A stretch of DNA of 64,000 bases from Chloroflexota bacterium (GCA_029262675.1 JAJCYW010000004.1:141384-205383), one strand, 5' to 3'. Positions 23,811-33,619 are shown, counted from the stretch's first letter. A program made the numbers and translations. The notes: a model not told the origin generated them from the sequence alone.

Positions 23811-26498
23811 ATGAAGCCCACAGACCGGCAACGGTCCAGCCGAATCCTTGGCGCTACCCTGGCTATCAGCCTCTGGTGGAAGATGCGGTGGGCCCTTCGG
23901 TACCGCCGGACACGTATCGCGCGCATCGCGGCGGCATACGGCATGGCGGCCTTTGCAACCGCGCTCGCAGGCGCCTGGTTGCTATCGTCAATCCCCGCGC
24001 CGCCGGCGTCTGCCACCAGCGAGTTCGCCGGCCCGCACATTATCGCGCCCGGAGAGCGTCCTCTACCTATGGCGGTGCCGACCGCCACCAACCCGAATGC
24101 CGGCGGTCCCGGCATGGTCAGCCTGAGCATTGAACCTGTCGCGCTGGCCATGGCCGCCGGCGACAGCACTACGGTGGAAATCGTGGTGGACAACGTCTCC
24201 GACCTCGGGCGTTTCCAGTTCACACTCAGCTACCGCTCATCGCTGATCCGCTACGAGTCGATTCAGCCGGGGCCGTTCCTCGGAAGCTCGGGCCGGGCGA
24301 TCGCGTGTCTGCCGCCGGTGGTGCGCCCAGGTGAGGTGACGTACGCATGCGAATCGTTCGGAGGAGTGCAGCCGGGACCGGAGGACACGGGTGTGCTGGC
24401 CGTCGCCACCTTTCGGGGGCTGGCCGGCGGGATGTGGCCACTCGTGTTCTCGGGAGTCGCGATGTCAGACACTTCAGGCGCACTGCTGGCATCTGTTGCC
24501 GCGAGGGGCGGTGTAATTTCAGTGGTGGCACCGACAGTCGCACCGACGATGACGCCGACGATCGCTATGTCTTCCTCCGCCGGCAATTACGCCACACCAC
24601 GGCTGAGCCTAGGAGGCATTGGCGTCACCACCACACCCACAGCCACACCGACGCCGACTGACGTTGGCACCCCAACAGCCACGCCAACGCCAACATTGAC
24701 GCTGACGCCTACCGTCACGCCCGCCGGCGTCGCCACGCCGACGGCAACGGTCACACCGACGCCAACGATCTCGGCTACGCGCACTGTCACGCCGACGATC
24801 ACGCCCACCGGCACTGTCACGCCGACGGCAACGGTCACGCCCACCGGCAGTATCACGCCGCTGGCAACGGTCACACCCACCGGCGTCGTCACGCCGACGG
24901 CGACCGTGACGCCGACCGTCACGCCGACGGCAACGGTCACGCCGACGCCGACCGTCACGCCGACGCCAACAGTTACGCCGGCGGTGACCCCGACCGTACC
25001 GCCAACTGGAACTCTGCCGACAAGCGTACCGACGGCCACGGCGGTGCCGACGGCCACGATGACGGTTACGCCGACTGCGACGCCGACGATCACACCGACC
25101 AGTACTTTAGCGCCGACACAAACGGCGACGCCGACCGCCACACCCTCCGATACGCGGACGCCGACAGCGAGCCCAACGCCGCCGCCGACGGCGAGTCCAA
25201 CGCCGCAGCCAACCGCGAGTCCAACGCCGCCGCCGACGCCAACCGCCACGCCCACCGTCACGCCGACGAGTACGCCCGTGCCGCCAAACATCGCGCCGCC
25301 GAGCGCCCCGATTATCATGGCGCAATTCAGCAGCCCGCACGGCGCCTTCTCGGTCACCACCGACGCATGCGCAGACTGTCATCGTTCCCATTCGGGCCAG
25401 AACAGGAACCTCATGAACAGCAGCGAGGCGCAGAGTACCCTCTGCTTCAGTTGCCACGATGGCACCGGTTCCAACTACAACGTGGCTGCCGAATACTCAG
25501 ACGTCTCTATTCCAAATGACGACCCCGCGACCAGCAGCTTCTATTCGCATACGGCCCCTACAGCCTCCGCCCACACAAGTGGCCAAAGCGATGAATTCGC
25601 CGGCGTCTTCAACCGTCACGCCGAGTGCGGCGACTGCCACAACCCGCACGAGGCCAATGGCGCGCTGACGGTAGCCACCGGCAGCGGTTGGACCGCCTCC
25701 GGCGCGCTCGCCGGTACCACGGGCGTCACGGAGTCGCTCGCCTGGCAGAGCCCGATCACATACGAGTACGAGCTCTGCCTCAAGTGCCACTCTTCGTACA
25801 CAACGCTCCGTTCATACACAGCACCGTCCGACAAGAAGACCGACAAGGCGGCTGAGTTCGATCCGGCGAGCGCTTCGTACCATCCAGTTGAAGCCCCGGG
25901 CACCAACACGTCTGCCGCACTCCAGAACAGCCTGAACGGCGGCAGCCTCTGGCAGTTCACCACCGGCTCTACCATCCGCTGCACGAATTGCCACGCGAGC
26001 TACCAGGAAGTTGCCGGTTCGCCCGCGCCGGGGGCGCGCCTGGCGCCCCACACGAGCCAATACCGCAGCCTCCTCATCGCCAACTACCGCGACCGGACGC
26101 TCAAGCCAGCCAACGAACAGTACAACTCCAACGACTTCGCTCTCTGCTATCTCTGCCACAGCGAAACTCCGTTTTCGGAAGGCTCGGGCCAGGAGACGGA
26201 GTTCGATGAGCACAAGAAGCACTTGGTGGACATCGACAATGACGGCGATCCCGGCCTCGGAACAGACATCAATACTCCTGGGGCGGGGCAAGGGCCTGCT
26301 CTGTGTGCCGAGTGTCACTTCGAGACCCACGGCACAGAACTGGCCTACTGGAGCGCCGACCAGGACAACGAACGCCTCATCAGCTTCTCTCCCAACGTGC
26401 TGCCCGTCTCAGGCGAGACCGAGCCGATCTTCTCGCTGCCGGACAGGACCTGCATGCTCGTCTGTCATGAGAAGAAGCACGATCCGAAAGACTACTGA
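23811..26498 (+). CDS. Cohesin - Thr/Pro linker - multiheme cytochrome fusion
   Basis: 895 aa. Residues 1-70 include a basic N-terminus and one hydrophobic export segment ([20 protein letters not shown]). Residues about 105-245 form a cohesin domain: [20 protein letters not shown], then [17 protein letters not shown] and [13 protein letters not shown] are the family's opening, core and closing strands. Residues about 265-500 are a Thr/Pro repeat linker of TPTxTP type. The rest carries seven CXXCH motifs (CADCH, CFSCH, CGDCH, CLKCH, CTNCH, CYLCH, CAECH) and a final CMLVCH (CX3CH). A cohesin would hold a dockerin partner, as in the protein at 1489, while the linker extends the hemes from the wall. 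ATG 23811 and hemA flank it closely. Confidence 0.9.
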   Translation: MKPTDRQRSSRILGATLAISLWWKMRWALRYRRTRIARIAAAYGMAAFATALAGAWLLSSIPAPPASATSEFAGPHIIAPGERPLPMAVPTATNPNAGGPGMVSLSIEPVALAMAAGDSTTVEIVVDNVSDLGRFQFTLSYRSSLIRYESIQPGPFLGSSGRAIACLPPVVRPGEVTYACESFGGVQPGPEDTGVLAVATFRGLAGGMWPLVFSGVAMSDTSGALLASVAARGGVISVVAPTVAPTMTPTIAMSSSAGNYATPRLSLGGIGVTTTPTATPTPTDVGTPTATPTPTLTLTPTVTPAGVATPTATVTPTPTISATRTVTPTITPTGTVTPTATVTPTGSITPLATVTPTGVVTPTATVTPTVTPTATVTPTPTVTPTPTVTPAVTPTVPPTGTLPTSVPTATAVPTATMTVTPTATPTITPTSTLAPTQTATPTATPSDTRTPTASPTPPPTASPTPQPTASPTPPPTPTATPTVTPTSTPVPPNIAPPSAPIIMAQFSSPHGAFSVTTDACADCHRSHSGQNRNLMNSSEAQSTLCFSCHDGTGSNYNVAAEYSDVSIPNDDPATSSFYSHTAPTASAHTSGQSDEFAGVFNRHAECGDCHNPHEANGALTVATGSGWTASGALAGTTGVTESLAWQSPITYEYELCLKCHSSYTTLRSYTAPSDKKTDKAAEFDPASASYHPVEAPGTNTSAALQNSLNGGSLWQFTTGSTIRCTNCHASYQEVAGSPAPGARLAPHTSQYRSLLIANYRDRTLKPANEQYNSNDFALCYLCHSETPFSEGSGQETEFDEHKKHLVDIDNDGDPGLGTDINTPGAGQGPALCAECHFETHGTELAYWSADQDNERLISFSPNVLPVSGETEPIFSLPDRTCMLVCHEKKHDPKDY

Positions 26499-26518
26499 CC
26501 GCGGGAAGGGAACGCGAC

Positions 26519-27784
26519 ATGCAAGTGATCGTCCTCGGCATTAGCCACAAACGAGCGCCGCTCGTCTTGCGGGAGTGTCTCGCATTTCCGCCGACAGATC
26601 TGGAAGCCTCGCTGGAGGCGATGAGCAGGTGCGTGCCGGAGGGCGCCATCCTCTCCACGTGTCATCGGGTGGAGCTCTACGCGGCCGCGCCCGACGCGCG
26701 TCAGGCTGAGACAGAGCTCAAGCGTTTTTGGAGCGAGCAGCGCAACGTGCCCGCGTGGGATTTCGAGCCTCATGTCTACCGCCTGACCGGCCAGGAAGCG
26801 GTGGCGCACCTCTTCGGCGTGGCCTGCGGGCTAGACTCTGCTGTCATAGGCGAGCCGCAGATCTTGGGACAGGTGCGAGATGCGCTGGACCACGGACTGG
26901 AGACCGGTTCTGCAGGGCGCGTGCTCTCAAACCTCTTCCGACAGGCCATCACGACCGGCAGGCGCGCCCGCACGCAGACGGGCATCAACCGTAATGCCGC
27001 CTCCATTGGCTCTGCCGCCGTCGAACTCGCCGGGCGAACAGTCGGCGACTTGTGCTCTACGCGCGTCGCCTTGTTGGGCGCGGGCAAGATGGGCGAACTG
27101 GTGGCCAGAAACCTGCTGGACAAGGGGGCCCCGGAGATCGCTGTCGTGGGCCGCACGCCGGAACGGGTCAGGCAGCTAGCTCTTCAGTGCGGTGGCGCTG
27201 TCTCCCTCAGTCAGTTGGAAGATGGCTTGCTCAACTGCGACATTGTCATCTCGTGTACCAGTGCCCCTCACCATGTAATCCAGAGGAGCATGATGGAACG
27301 CGTAATGCGGGAGCGGGCCGGACGGCCGCTCTTCCTCGTCGATATCGCCGTGCCGCGAGACATCGAGCCATCAGTCGGCGGGATCGACAACGTCCACCTC
27401 TACAACATCGATGATCTGGAGTCGGCCGTGGAAGCAAACGTGAAGGAGCGGAAGGCCGAGGCGCGGAAAGCGGCTCCCATCATTAGCGAAGACGTCGAGA
27501 AGTTCCAGAGATGGCTGTACACGCAGAGCGTCGTGCCCACCATCATCGCCCTGCGAGAGCGCGCCGATGCGGTGCGGGAGGCAGAACTTGCCCGGACTTC
27601 ATCGCTCCTCTCACGGCTGCCGGAACGAGATCGGCAGCGTATCGAAGCCCTCACGATGGCCATTCAGAAGAAGCTTCTCCATGGCCCGATTGCGCTCCTG
27701 CGGGAGCAGGCTGCGAGCGGCGATGGCCACGCGACGGCGACGGCGCTGCGCGATCTCTTCGACCTCGACGTGGAGGAAGGATAG
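26519..27784 (+). CDS. hemA: Glutamyl-tRNA reductase
   Basis: 421 aa. It reduces glutamyl-tRNA to glutamate-1-semialdehyde with NADPH, the first committed step of C5 heme synthesis. GISHKRAPLVLRECLAF is the conserved N-terminal motif, ILSTCHRVELYAA holds the catalytic Cys48, TGRRARTQTGINRNAASIGS lies in the catalytic domain, VALLGAGKMGELVARNLLD is the NADPH-binding site and the C-terminal dimerisation helices follow. ATG 26519 follows AAGGG. It begins 20 bases after the cytochrome gene, so heme supply is probably switched on together with cytochrome production. The rest of the heme pathway is not in the window. Confidence 0.96.
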   Translation: MQVIVLGISHKRAPLVLRECLAFPPTDLEASLEAMSRCVPEGAILSTCHRVELYAAAPDARQAETELKRFWSEQRNVPAWDFEPHVYRLTGQEAVAHLFGVACGLDSAVIGEPQILGQVRDALDHGLETGSAGRVLSNLFRQAITTGRRARTQTGINRNAASIGSAAVELAGRTVGDLCSTRVALLGAGKMGELVARNLLDKGAPEIAVVGRTPERVRQLALQCGGAVSLSQLEDGLLNCDIVISCTSAPHHVIQRSMMERVMRERAGRPLFLVDIAVPRDIEPSVGGIDNVHLYNIDDLESAVEANVKERKAEARKAAPIISEDVEKFQRWLYTQSVVPTIIALRERADAVREAELARTSSLLSRLPERDRQRIEALTMAIQKKLLHGPIALLREQAASGDGHATATALRDLFDLDVEEG

Positions 27785-28022
27785 TCCGCAGGTGGGACAA
27801 CAACCTGAGCAGTTCGTCCTGCAAAGCCGTTCTGAAGGGTGCGTGTCACTCATCGTCCAGAATCGGATGTGGCGGACCCGTACCTATCGATACATGCCCT
27901 CCCGCGCACCCCTCCTGAAAGGGACACGCCGAGCGGAGCCGGCCGCTGTACCCAATATGTGAGTGCGGACGGATGCGCGACTCGGCGCTGATGATTGATG
28001 ATGGAGACGAAAGGATAACGTG

Positions 28023-28538
28023 ATGGACACACGCGAGCGGATGTTGTCAGGCGGCAATCGCCTTTCGTATGTCCTGGTACCGGTCGTGGCCGCAGCCGTC
28101 GTGCTGGCAGGCCTCGGTCTTGTCTTCCTTATTGAGAGCAGTTCCGGCTCAGACGGCGCCTCCGCCCCGGCGGCCGGCTCGACAGGCTCCGGCGTCGCCA
28201 TTCCGGCCTTCGTCTTGGCGTCGCCGCCTGAAGTGCAGGCGGCCTATCGATTCGTGGCGGCACGTCCAGACGTGATGATGTGGATGCCTTGCTACTGCGG
28301 CTGCGGCGACCATAGCGGCCACCTGAGCGCGCGTAACTGCTTCGTCAAAGAAGGAAGCACCGCCTCCAACATCCAATTCGACTCGCACGGGGCAGGCTGC
28401 GAAATGTGCGTCGGTATCGCTTTGGATACGAAGGATTTGGTCGAGGATGGCATGTCCTTGCGGGACATCCGAAACTTTATCGACACCAAGTACAGCTCCC
28501 TTGGTCCAGGCACGGACACGCCGCTGCCGCCTTATTAG
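28023..28538 (+). CDS. Membrane-anchored PCYCGC-motif protein
   Basis: 171 aa. One N-terminal membrane helix (YVLVPVVAAAVVLAGLGLVFLI), a Gly/Ser/Ala linker, then a Cys-rich domain with MPCYCGCGDHSGHLSARNCF and GAGCEMCVGIALDTKDLV. This matches the PCYCGC-motif family of unknown function, usually lipoproteins in Bacillota; here the anchor is a helix. Cys and His spacing suggests metal (copper or iron) or thiol chemistry outside the membrane. It lies between hemA and the cytochrome c maturation genes, so a role in apocytochrome or metal handling is a reasonable inference. GTG 28020 is an alternative start. The 238 bases before it hold no gene. Confidence 0.8.
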   Translation: MDTRERMLSGGNRLSYVLVPVVAAAVVLAGLGLVFLIESSSGSDGASAPAAGSTGSGVAIPAFVLASPPEVQAAYRFVAARPDVMMWMPCYCGCGDHSGHLSARNCFVKEGSTASNIQFDSHGAGCEMCVGIALDTKDLVEDGMSLRDIRNFIDTKYSSLGPGTDTPLPPY

Positions 28539-28563
28539 AGTGCGTTGTGAGAATCGATAGCAA

Positions 28564-29556
28564 GTGAGCAAAGCGAAGATGGATAACACACTAGATTACT
28601 TCTCACTCCTGGACGTCAGCGAGGACGTGTCCCAGGCGGAGTTGGAGTCGCGCTACCAGCAGCTCGCTGAATATCTCACGTCTGAGGCGATTCCGTCCCA
28701 CCTTCGGGATTGGGCCCGCCAGCAGGCCGCCCTGGTCGACGAGGCCTACGCGGTTCTGGCAGACCCGGAGAGTAGGGCGGCGGTCGGCAAAGAGCAGGCA
28801 CGCACCACAAGCAATGTTCCTTCCGGACTCGAGGCGGGTGGAAAGGCGAGCGATCAGCGTGACAGCGGGATCGAATCGCGGCCCGGCACCGGGGAGAAGC
28901 GGAGGCAGAGTGCTGATTCGCCGGACACCGCAGCGGCCGGCCTCTTGTCTCTATTCTTGAACCTTAGCCATCAGCCCCTCGCCATTGCCGTCGTCCTCGG
29001 ACTCGTTGCGTTGGGCGGCATCCTGCTGGGCCTCTACGGCCTGCCAGGCGGCGGGGGTGACGCAACGCCGCCGACGGTGCAGGATACCGGTACGCTTCCG
29101 ATCGACACGGAACGTGTCGCCGAGCTCATCGCGGCGAACGAAGCGAACCCCAACGACCCCGGAATCCTGTTCGAACTCGGTGAGACGTTCTTCCAGTCAA
29201 ACGACTGGCAATCTGCCATCGATTGGTTTACCCAACTGCTAGCCCTGGAGCCGAATGACACCCATGCCCTAACAGACGTCGGAACATCCAACTTCAACCT
29301 GGGACGAAGCCCGGAAGCGAAAGCTGCCTGGCTGGCCGTCCTGGAGCTGGACCCCGACGATTTCCAGGCGCACTACAACCTAGGCTTCCTATACGCCAAC
29401 GTGGAGCCGCAGGACCTGGATTCGGCCAGGCGGGAGTGGCAAGCAGTGGTGGAGCTGGCGCCGGAATCCGAACTCGCTCGGACGGCACAGCTTCACCTGG
29501 ACGGCCTAGCGGAAGCAACGGCGACAGACGAAGACGCGGACGCGACACCGCCGTAA
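28564..29556 (+). CDS. J-domain-like / TPR membrane protein
   Basis: 330 aa. Residues about 10-75 resemble a J-domain in layout (DYFSLLDVSEDVSQAELESR, then LVDEAYAVLADPESRAAV), but the essential His-Pro-Asp loop is absent, so it should not stimulate DnaK. A charged, flexible stretch follows, then a membrane helix (PLAIAVVLGLVALGGILLGLYGL) and two or three TPRs (NPNDPGILFELGETFFQSND, then DTHALTDVGTSNFNLGR and FQAHYNLGFLYANVEP). The layout recalls CcmH/CcmI-type factors that hold apocytochrome c. It is followed closely by CcdA. Start is GTG 28564, or ATG 28579. Confidence 0.8.
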   Translation: MSKAKMDNTLDYFSLLDVSEDVSQAELESRYQQLAEYLTSEAIPSHLRDWARQQAALVDEAYAVLADPESRAAVGKEQARTTSNVPSGLEAGGKASDQRDSGIESRPGTGEKRRQSADSPDTAAAGLLSLFLNLSHQPLAIAVVLGLVALGGILLGLYGLPGGGGDATPPTVQDTGTLPIDTERVAELIAANEANPNDPGILFELGETFFQSNDWQSAIDWFTQLLALEPNDTHALTDVGTSNFNLGRSPEAKAAWLAVLELDPDDFQAHYNLGFLYANVEPQDLDSARREWQAVVELAPESELARTAQLHLDGLAEATATDEDADATPP

Positions 29557-29610
29557 GTAGAGCCTGGAACGACGTTCGCGCGCATCGGATTGCGGAGGAG
29601 GTGACACAGC

Positions 29611-30327
29611 TTGGACGGCGAAAACACGACGATTCTCATTGCCTTCGCGGCGGGAGTGCTCTCATTCGCGTCGCCCTGCGTGCTTCCCCTGGTCCCGGCC
29701 TATATCGGGCACATGGTCACCGTCTCAGGCGAGTCTCCGAGTCCTACCCGGCGGATGGCCTGCCTTCTTCACGCCACTTCGTTTGTCGCTGGCTTCTCGT
29801 TCGTCTTCGTCGCCTTTTGGACCTCCATCGGGCTCATCGGTTTTGCCCTACTGGACAACGCTCACTACCTGCGCGTGGCGGGCGGAGCGATCTTGATCTT
29901 CATGGGGATGCACCTGTTAGGTGTTATCAACATCGGCTTCATGGACCGTGAGTACAGCGTATCGGGCGGATGGGGATCCAAAGTGGGGTACCCCCGTTCC
30001 GCAGCGATGGGCATGTCCTTTGCCGCGGGTTGGACTCCCTGCATCGGCCCGGTATTGGGCAGCATCATCGGGCTAGCGATTATCGGCGGTACTGTGGCCG
30101 AAGGGGCAGTGCTACTGCTGGCATATTCGGCTGGGCTGGGCGTGCCATTCCTGATCATGGCGCTGGCCGTGGACGGCATCTCAGCTCGCCTGAAGCGCAT
30201 GCGCCCTGTTCTTGCGGCGGTGCCGCTAGTGAGTGGCGTGTTGGTAGTGGGCGTGGGCGTGCTGATGCTCACCAACACCTTCATCAAGATGATTCCGTAC
30301 TTCGATTGGGGACAGGGCTACGTCTAG
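29611..30327 (+). CDS. ccdA: CcdA-type thiol-disulfide transporter
   Basis: 238 aa with six membrane segments. The redox Cys pair lies in SFASPCVLPLVPAYIG and GWTPCIGPVLGSI, the internal-repeat hallmark of the CcdA/DsbD beta family. It carries reducing equivalents from cytoplasmic thioredoxin across the membrane, keeping apocytochrome Cys reduced through a TlpA/ResA partner such as that encoded at 32697. Start is TTG 29611 after a strong GGAGGAGGTG. It precedes resB by 33 bases in the same operon. Confidence 0.94.
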   Translation: MDGENTTILIAFAAGVLSFASPCVLPLVPAYIGHMVTVSGESPSPTRRMACLLHATSFVAGFSFVFVAFWTSIGLIGFALLDNAHYLRVAGGAILIFMGMHLLGVINIGFMDREYSVSGGWGSKVGYPRSAAMGMSFAAGWTPCIGPVLGSIIGLAIIGGTVAEGAVLLLAYSAGLGVPFLIMALAVDGISARLKRMRPVLAAVPLVSGVLVVGVGVLMLTNTFIKMIPYFDWGQGYV

Positions 30328-30360
30328 AGCCTGGAGATACATAGGGGGGGCAGGAGCGCA

Positions 30361-31845
30361 ATGAACCAAAGCAAAGTGCTGGTGGCAGGGCCTTCCGGCC
30401 CCCGCGCGAAGCCATCGCGCACGCTCTGGGAATTGCAGCTCCTGCGGCGGACTTGGCGCTTCTTCACCTCCGTCCGCCTTGCCCTCATCCTCATTCTGAC
30501 CATCACGGCGGCGATACTGGCCGGCACTCTGCTGATGCAGGTGCCGCCCTCCGTCATGGCAAATCCCGCCTCCTACGATCTGTGGCTGGAGCAAGCCCGA
30601 GCCAAGTATGGAATCTGGACCGGTCCGCTTGAAGCGCTTCAGTTCTTCAACGTCTTCCACACGCTCTGGTTCCGGGTGCTGATCGGCCTCCTAACCGTCA
30701 ATATCATCGTCTGCTCGGCGAATCGATGGAAAGGGATCTGGTCGATGGCCTTCCCCGCCCGCATTCGCATGGGAGACGCCTTCTTCGAGCACGCCCGGCT
30801 CAGTGCCCGCTTGGATGCCGACATGCCCCCGTCAGTCGCGGTCGAGCGCGCGAAGCGAGCCTTCCGTCGCGCCCGCTATCGTGTCAAGACCGAGACCAGT
30901 GATGATGCCGTCGCGTTCGTTGTCGACAAGAACCGCTTCAGCCGATTCGGTACCTTCTTCAGCCATCTGAGCCTCGTGATGATCCTCGCAGGTGCGATCA
31001 TTGGCAGCGTCTGGGGAGTCAGCGACTCCGGATTCGTCGTCTCGGAGGGCGCCATCCGCGACCTCGGTATGGGGACGAACATCTCCGTCGGGTTGGAGCA
31101 CTTCGCCGATGAGTACTACTTGGAAGGGCCGCCCAAGGACTTCCGGAGTGAAGTCGTAATCTACGACAACGGCGTCGAGGTGAAGCGCGGGACTGTGCGC
31201 GTGAACACGCCAATCGGCTACGGAGGATTCCGGTTCCACCAGGCGTTCTTCGGCAATACGGCTGTGATGGATGTACGAGATGAGAATGGGACGGTTCTCT
31301 TCGAGGACGGCGTGCCCCTGGCTTGGCAAACTCAAGAAGGACGCCCCGTCGGCAGCTTCAGGCTGCCGGAGCGCAACCTGGTCGTTTACGTCGTCGGTCC
31401 GCTCTCCGGATTGAACGATCCGGCGATTCCGGCCGGGGAGATGCGTGCGGAGCTATACCGCCAGGACACGGGCACCTTGCTGACAATGGGAAACCTTACG
31501 CAGGGGACGCCGAAGGAATTGGAGGACCTCACCTTGACGTTCCAACGGGAGCGTCGGTTCACCGGGCTCAAGGTTGTGAAGGACCCCGGCCTCAACATCA
31601 TTTGGGCTGCCTGCGGTTTCATGATACTCGGTCTGGTGATGCTCTTCTATCTTCCGCACCGCCGGCTTTGGGCCATATGCAAATCCCGCCCTGATGGCAC
31701 CAGCGAGTTCCAGATGGCAACGAGTTCGCAAGCAGACCTGTCGGCCGCGCAAGAATTCAAGCAACTGACGAACCGAGTTCGTCTGGCGTTCGGCATCGCT
31801 GCCGTGGACAGCGATGACACAGAAGGAGAAGACGACGATGTATGA
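30361..31845 (+). CDS. resB: ResB-like cytochrome c synthase subunit
   Basis: 494 aa. FFTSVRLALILILTITAAILAG is the typical first helix of ResB/Ccs1; further helices lie near residues 105-120 (NVFHTLWFRVLIGLLTVNIIV), 195-215 (FSHLSLVMILAGAIIGSVWG) and 420-440 (IWAACGFMILGLVMLFYLPHRR), with a large outer domain between the last two. With CcsA it forms the system II synthase that attaches heme to CXXCH motifs. ATG 30361 follows CAGGAG. It overlaps ccsA by 8 bp. The acidic tail GEDDDV is unremarkable. Confidence 0.94.
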   Translation: MNQSKVLVAGPSGPRAKPSRTLWELQLLRRTWRFFTSVRLALILILTITAAILAGTLLMQVPPSVMANPASYDLWLEQARAKYGIWTGPLEALQFFNVFHTLWFRVLIGLLTVNIIVCSANRWKGIWSMAFPARIRMGDAFFEHARLSARLDADMPPSVAVERAKRAFRRARYRVKTETSDDAVAFVVDKNRFSRFGTFFSHLSLVMILAGAIIGSVWGVSDSGFVVSEGAIRDLGMGTNISVGLEHFADEYYLEGPPKDFRSEVVIYDNGVEVKRGTVRVNTPIGYGGFRFHQAFFGNTAVMDVRDENGTVLFEDGVPLAWQTQEGRPVGSFRLPERNLVVYVVGPLSGLNDPAIPAGEMRAELYRQDTGTLLTMGNLTQGTPKELEDLTLTFQRERRFTGLKVVKDPGLNIIWAACGFMILGLVMLFYLPHRRLWAICKSRPDGTSEFQMATSSQADLSAAQEFKQLTNRVRLAFGIAAVDSDDTEGEDDDV

Positions 31846-32704
31846 ACTCTCACAGTACGCCTTTGTTGCGGCCTTCAGCGCGCTGGGTCTAGCCATGCTG
31901 CTCTATGTCGTAAACGTCCTGGGGGCCAGAAATGTGCGGATGATGAGTCTCGCAGACGGCGGCTCAGTTTCGAGTTCGCCAGGCCACGGAGCCGTAGATG
32001 CGGCCGGGCGCTACGCCACGATCCTGGCCATCAACGCGCTTGTCTTCCTGACGGCCTCACTGGCCTTCCGGGCAGTCGAGAGCGGCCACGGCCCGTTCTC
32101 CAACATGTACGAGTTTTCACTGGCCTTTGCCTGGGGCGCGCTGGCCATCTACCTCTACTTCGAAATGCGCTACAGGCTACGCACCTTGGCGCTGCTGGTG
32201 TTGCCCATAGCGTTGGGCCTCTTCGCCTACGCGACTACCGTGTCTTCGGAAATCGATCCGCTTGTACCGGCACTGCAGAACGACTTGCTTCTCACCATTC
32301 ACGTCGCCGTCGCGATCTTCGCCTACGGGGCCTTCGCGGTCGCCTTCGGCGCGGCCGGCCTTTACCTCTTCCAGCGCCACGATACGATTCGTTGGCTCCC
32401 CAGGGCGGCCGTCCTGGATGAGATCGGCTACAAGGCAGTGCTTGTGGGCTTCCCGATGATGGCGCTGGTGATTATCCTAGGCGCCATCTGGGCTGAGATC
32501 GCCTGGGGCCAGTACTGGAGCTGGGACCCGAAGGAAACGGCGTCCCTGGTTACCTGGCTCATCTACGGTGGCTATCTCCACGCGCGGGTCGTCCGCGGGT
32601 GGCGAGGGACGCGCAGCGCCGGCTTGCTCATCCTAGGGTTCGCCGCCACACTCTTCACCTACTTCGGCAACTACTTCCTCGGAGGTCTGCACGGCTATGG
32701 ATAG
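31838..32704 (+). CDS. ccsA: CcsA/CcsB heme handling protein
   Basis: 288 aa, eight predicted helices. The tryptophan-rich heme-binding motif WGQYWSWDPKETASLV is intact, as are the conserved His in AVESGHGPFSNMYEF, LLTIHVAVAIFAYG and YLHARVVRGWRGTRSA. It moves and presents heme in system II cytochrome c maturation together with ResB. I choose ATG 31838 (MYELSQYAF), preceded by AAGGAG, over the in-frame ATG 24 bases earlier. The stop overlaps the next gene by 8 bases. Confidence 0.94.
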   Translation: MYELSQYAFVAAFSALGLAMLLYVVNVLGARNVRMMSLADGGSVSSSPGHGAVDAAGRYATILAINALVFLTASLAFRAVESGHGPFSNMYEFSLAFAWGALAIYLYFEMRYRLRTLALLVLPIALGLFAYATTVSSEIDPLVPALQNDLLLTIHVAVAIFAYGAFAVAFGAAGLYLFQRHDTIRWLPRAAVLDEIGYKAVLVGFPMMALVIILGAIWAEIAWGQYWSWDPKETASLVTWLIYGGYLHARVVRGWRGTRSAGLLILGFAATLFTYFGNYFLGGLHGYG

Positions 32705-33470
32705 GGACAACGGCGAGCGCGGAGAGGATGGCCAAGTAGCGCTGGCTCCGGGGAAGCCCGATGTCACCGATGCGACGGGCGACGACGGGCGGAACGTCCC
32801 GGAGGCAGAGGACCAGCTGCCGCCTGAGGAGGCAGAGCACGAGCTGCCTCCTGAATTGGTGCTCAAGCCACCGTTCCCGCGCCCTCGCGTGGGTGCCGTA
32901 CGGAACATCGTGGCGACTTTGGTCGTGGGCCTCATCATTCTCGGGCTGGTCTGGCTCTTCGATCGCCCGGGGGGCTTCGGCGCAAGCGAATCGATCACGC
33001 TGACCGCGTCAGCATCAGGGCCCGCGCCTCGCGTGGGCAAGGAGGCGCCGGACTTTCGGGTCCAGGGGCTGGACGGTGAGTACTTCCGGCTGAGCGACTT
33101 CCGTGGTCAGCCTGTTTGGATCAACTTCTGGGCCACCTGGTGCCCTCCCTGCCGGGCGGAAACGCCGGACGTTCAGAAGGTCTATGAGGAGCGGCAGGCC
33201 GACGGTCTCGTCATTATCGCTCTGAGTATTGGCGAGGACGCTGACACAGTGCGAGGTTACGAGGAGCGCTCTGGCACTACGTTCACGATGGGCCTTGACC
33301 GCGATACGGCGGTCGCTGCCCGGTACCGCATCGTCGGCATCCCGACGCATTACTTCGTGGACGCAGACGGCATCCTGCGTGATTGGCGCATTGGCAGCAT
33401 GAGCGAAAAAACGATGAACAAGAAGGTCGATGAGATCATGTCTACGGACCTGGAAGGGAGCGATCCTTAA
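32697..33470 (+). CDS. TlpA/ResA-like membrane-anchored thioredoxin
   Basis: 257 aa. The cytoplasmic N-terminus (about 75 residues) is acidic and Pro/Glu-rich; one membrane helix follows (NIVATLVVGLIILGLVWLF), then an outward thioredoxin fold with VWINFWATWCPPCRAETPDV (Cys149 and Cys152) and the cis-Pro in IVGIPTHYFVD. It would reduce the heme-binding Cys of apocytochromes using electrons from CcdA. Translationally coupled to ccsA. The long charged N-terminus is unusual for ResA and might interact with the cytoplasmic side of the complex. Confidence 0.92.
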   Translation: MDRDNGERGEDGQVALAPGKPDVTDATGDDGRNVPEAEDQLPPEEAEHELPPELVLKPPFPRPRVGAVRNIVATLVVGLIILGLVWLFDRPGGFGASESITLTASASGPAPRVGKEAPDFRVQGLDGEYFRLSDFRGQPVWINFWATWCPPCRAETPDVQKVYEERQADGLVIIALSIGEDADTVRGYEERSGTTFTMGLDRDTAVAARYRIVGIPTHYFVDADGILRDWRIGSMSEKTMNKKVDEIMSTDLEGSDP

Positions 33471-33619
33471 GATCGGGTGAGGTCCTATGTTGCGCAGAGG
33501 GGAAGCTAGGAAGCCACGATGGGCCGGCGCTCCGCAAGTAGGGTGTTCAGCAGAGCCTCATCGGAACGGCGGACGCCCGGTCGGAGTTGCCCCGACGGCG
33601 TAAGAGTGAGGTATGAGCG

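Noticed and set aside
23620..23814. 64-codon forward frame overlapping the cohesin cytochrome start as ATGA
   Set aside because: Composition is not protein-like, it has no membrane or signal segment and its ribosome-binding site is weak; the overlap may be chance.
24587..25360. Long reverse-strand frame rich in Val/Gly opposite the Thr/Pro linker
   Set aside because: It is the complement of the TPTxTP repeat of the cohesin cytochrome; repetitive composition, no start signal.
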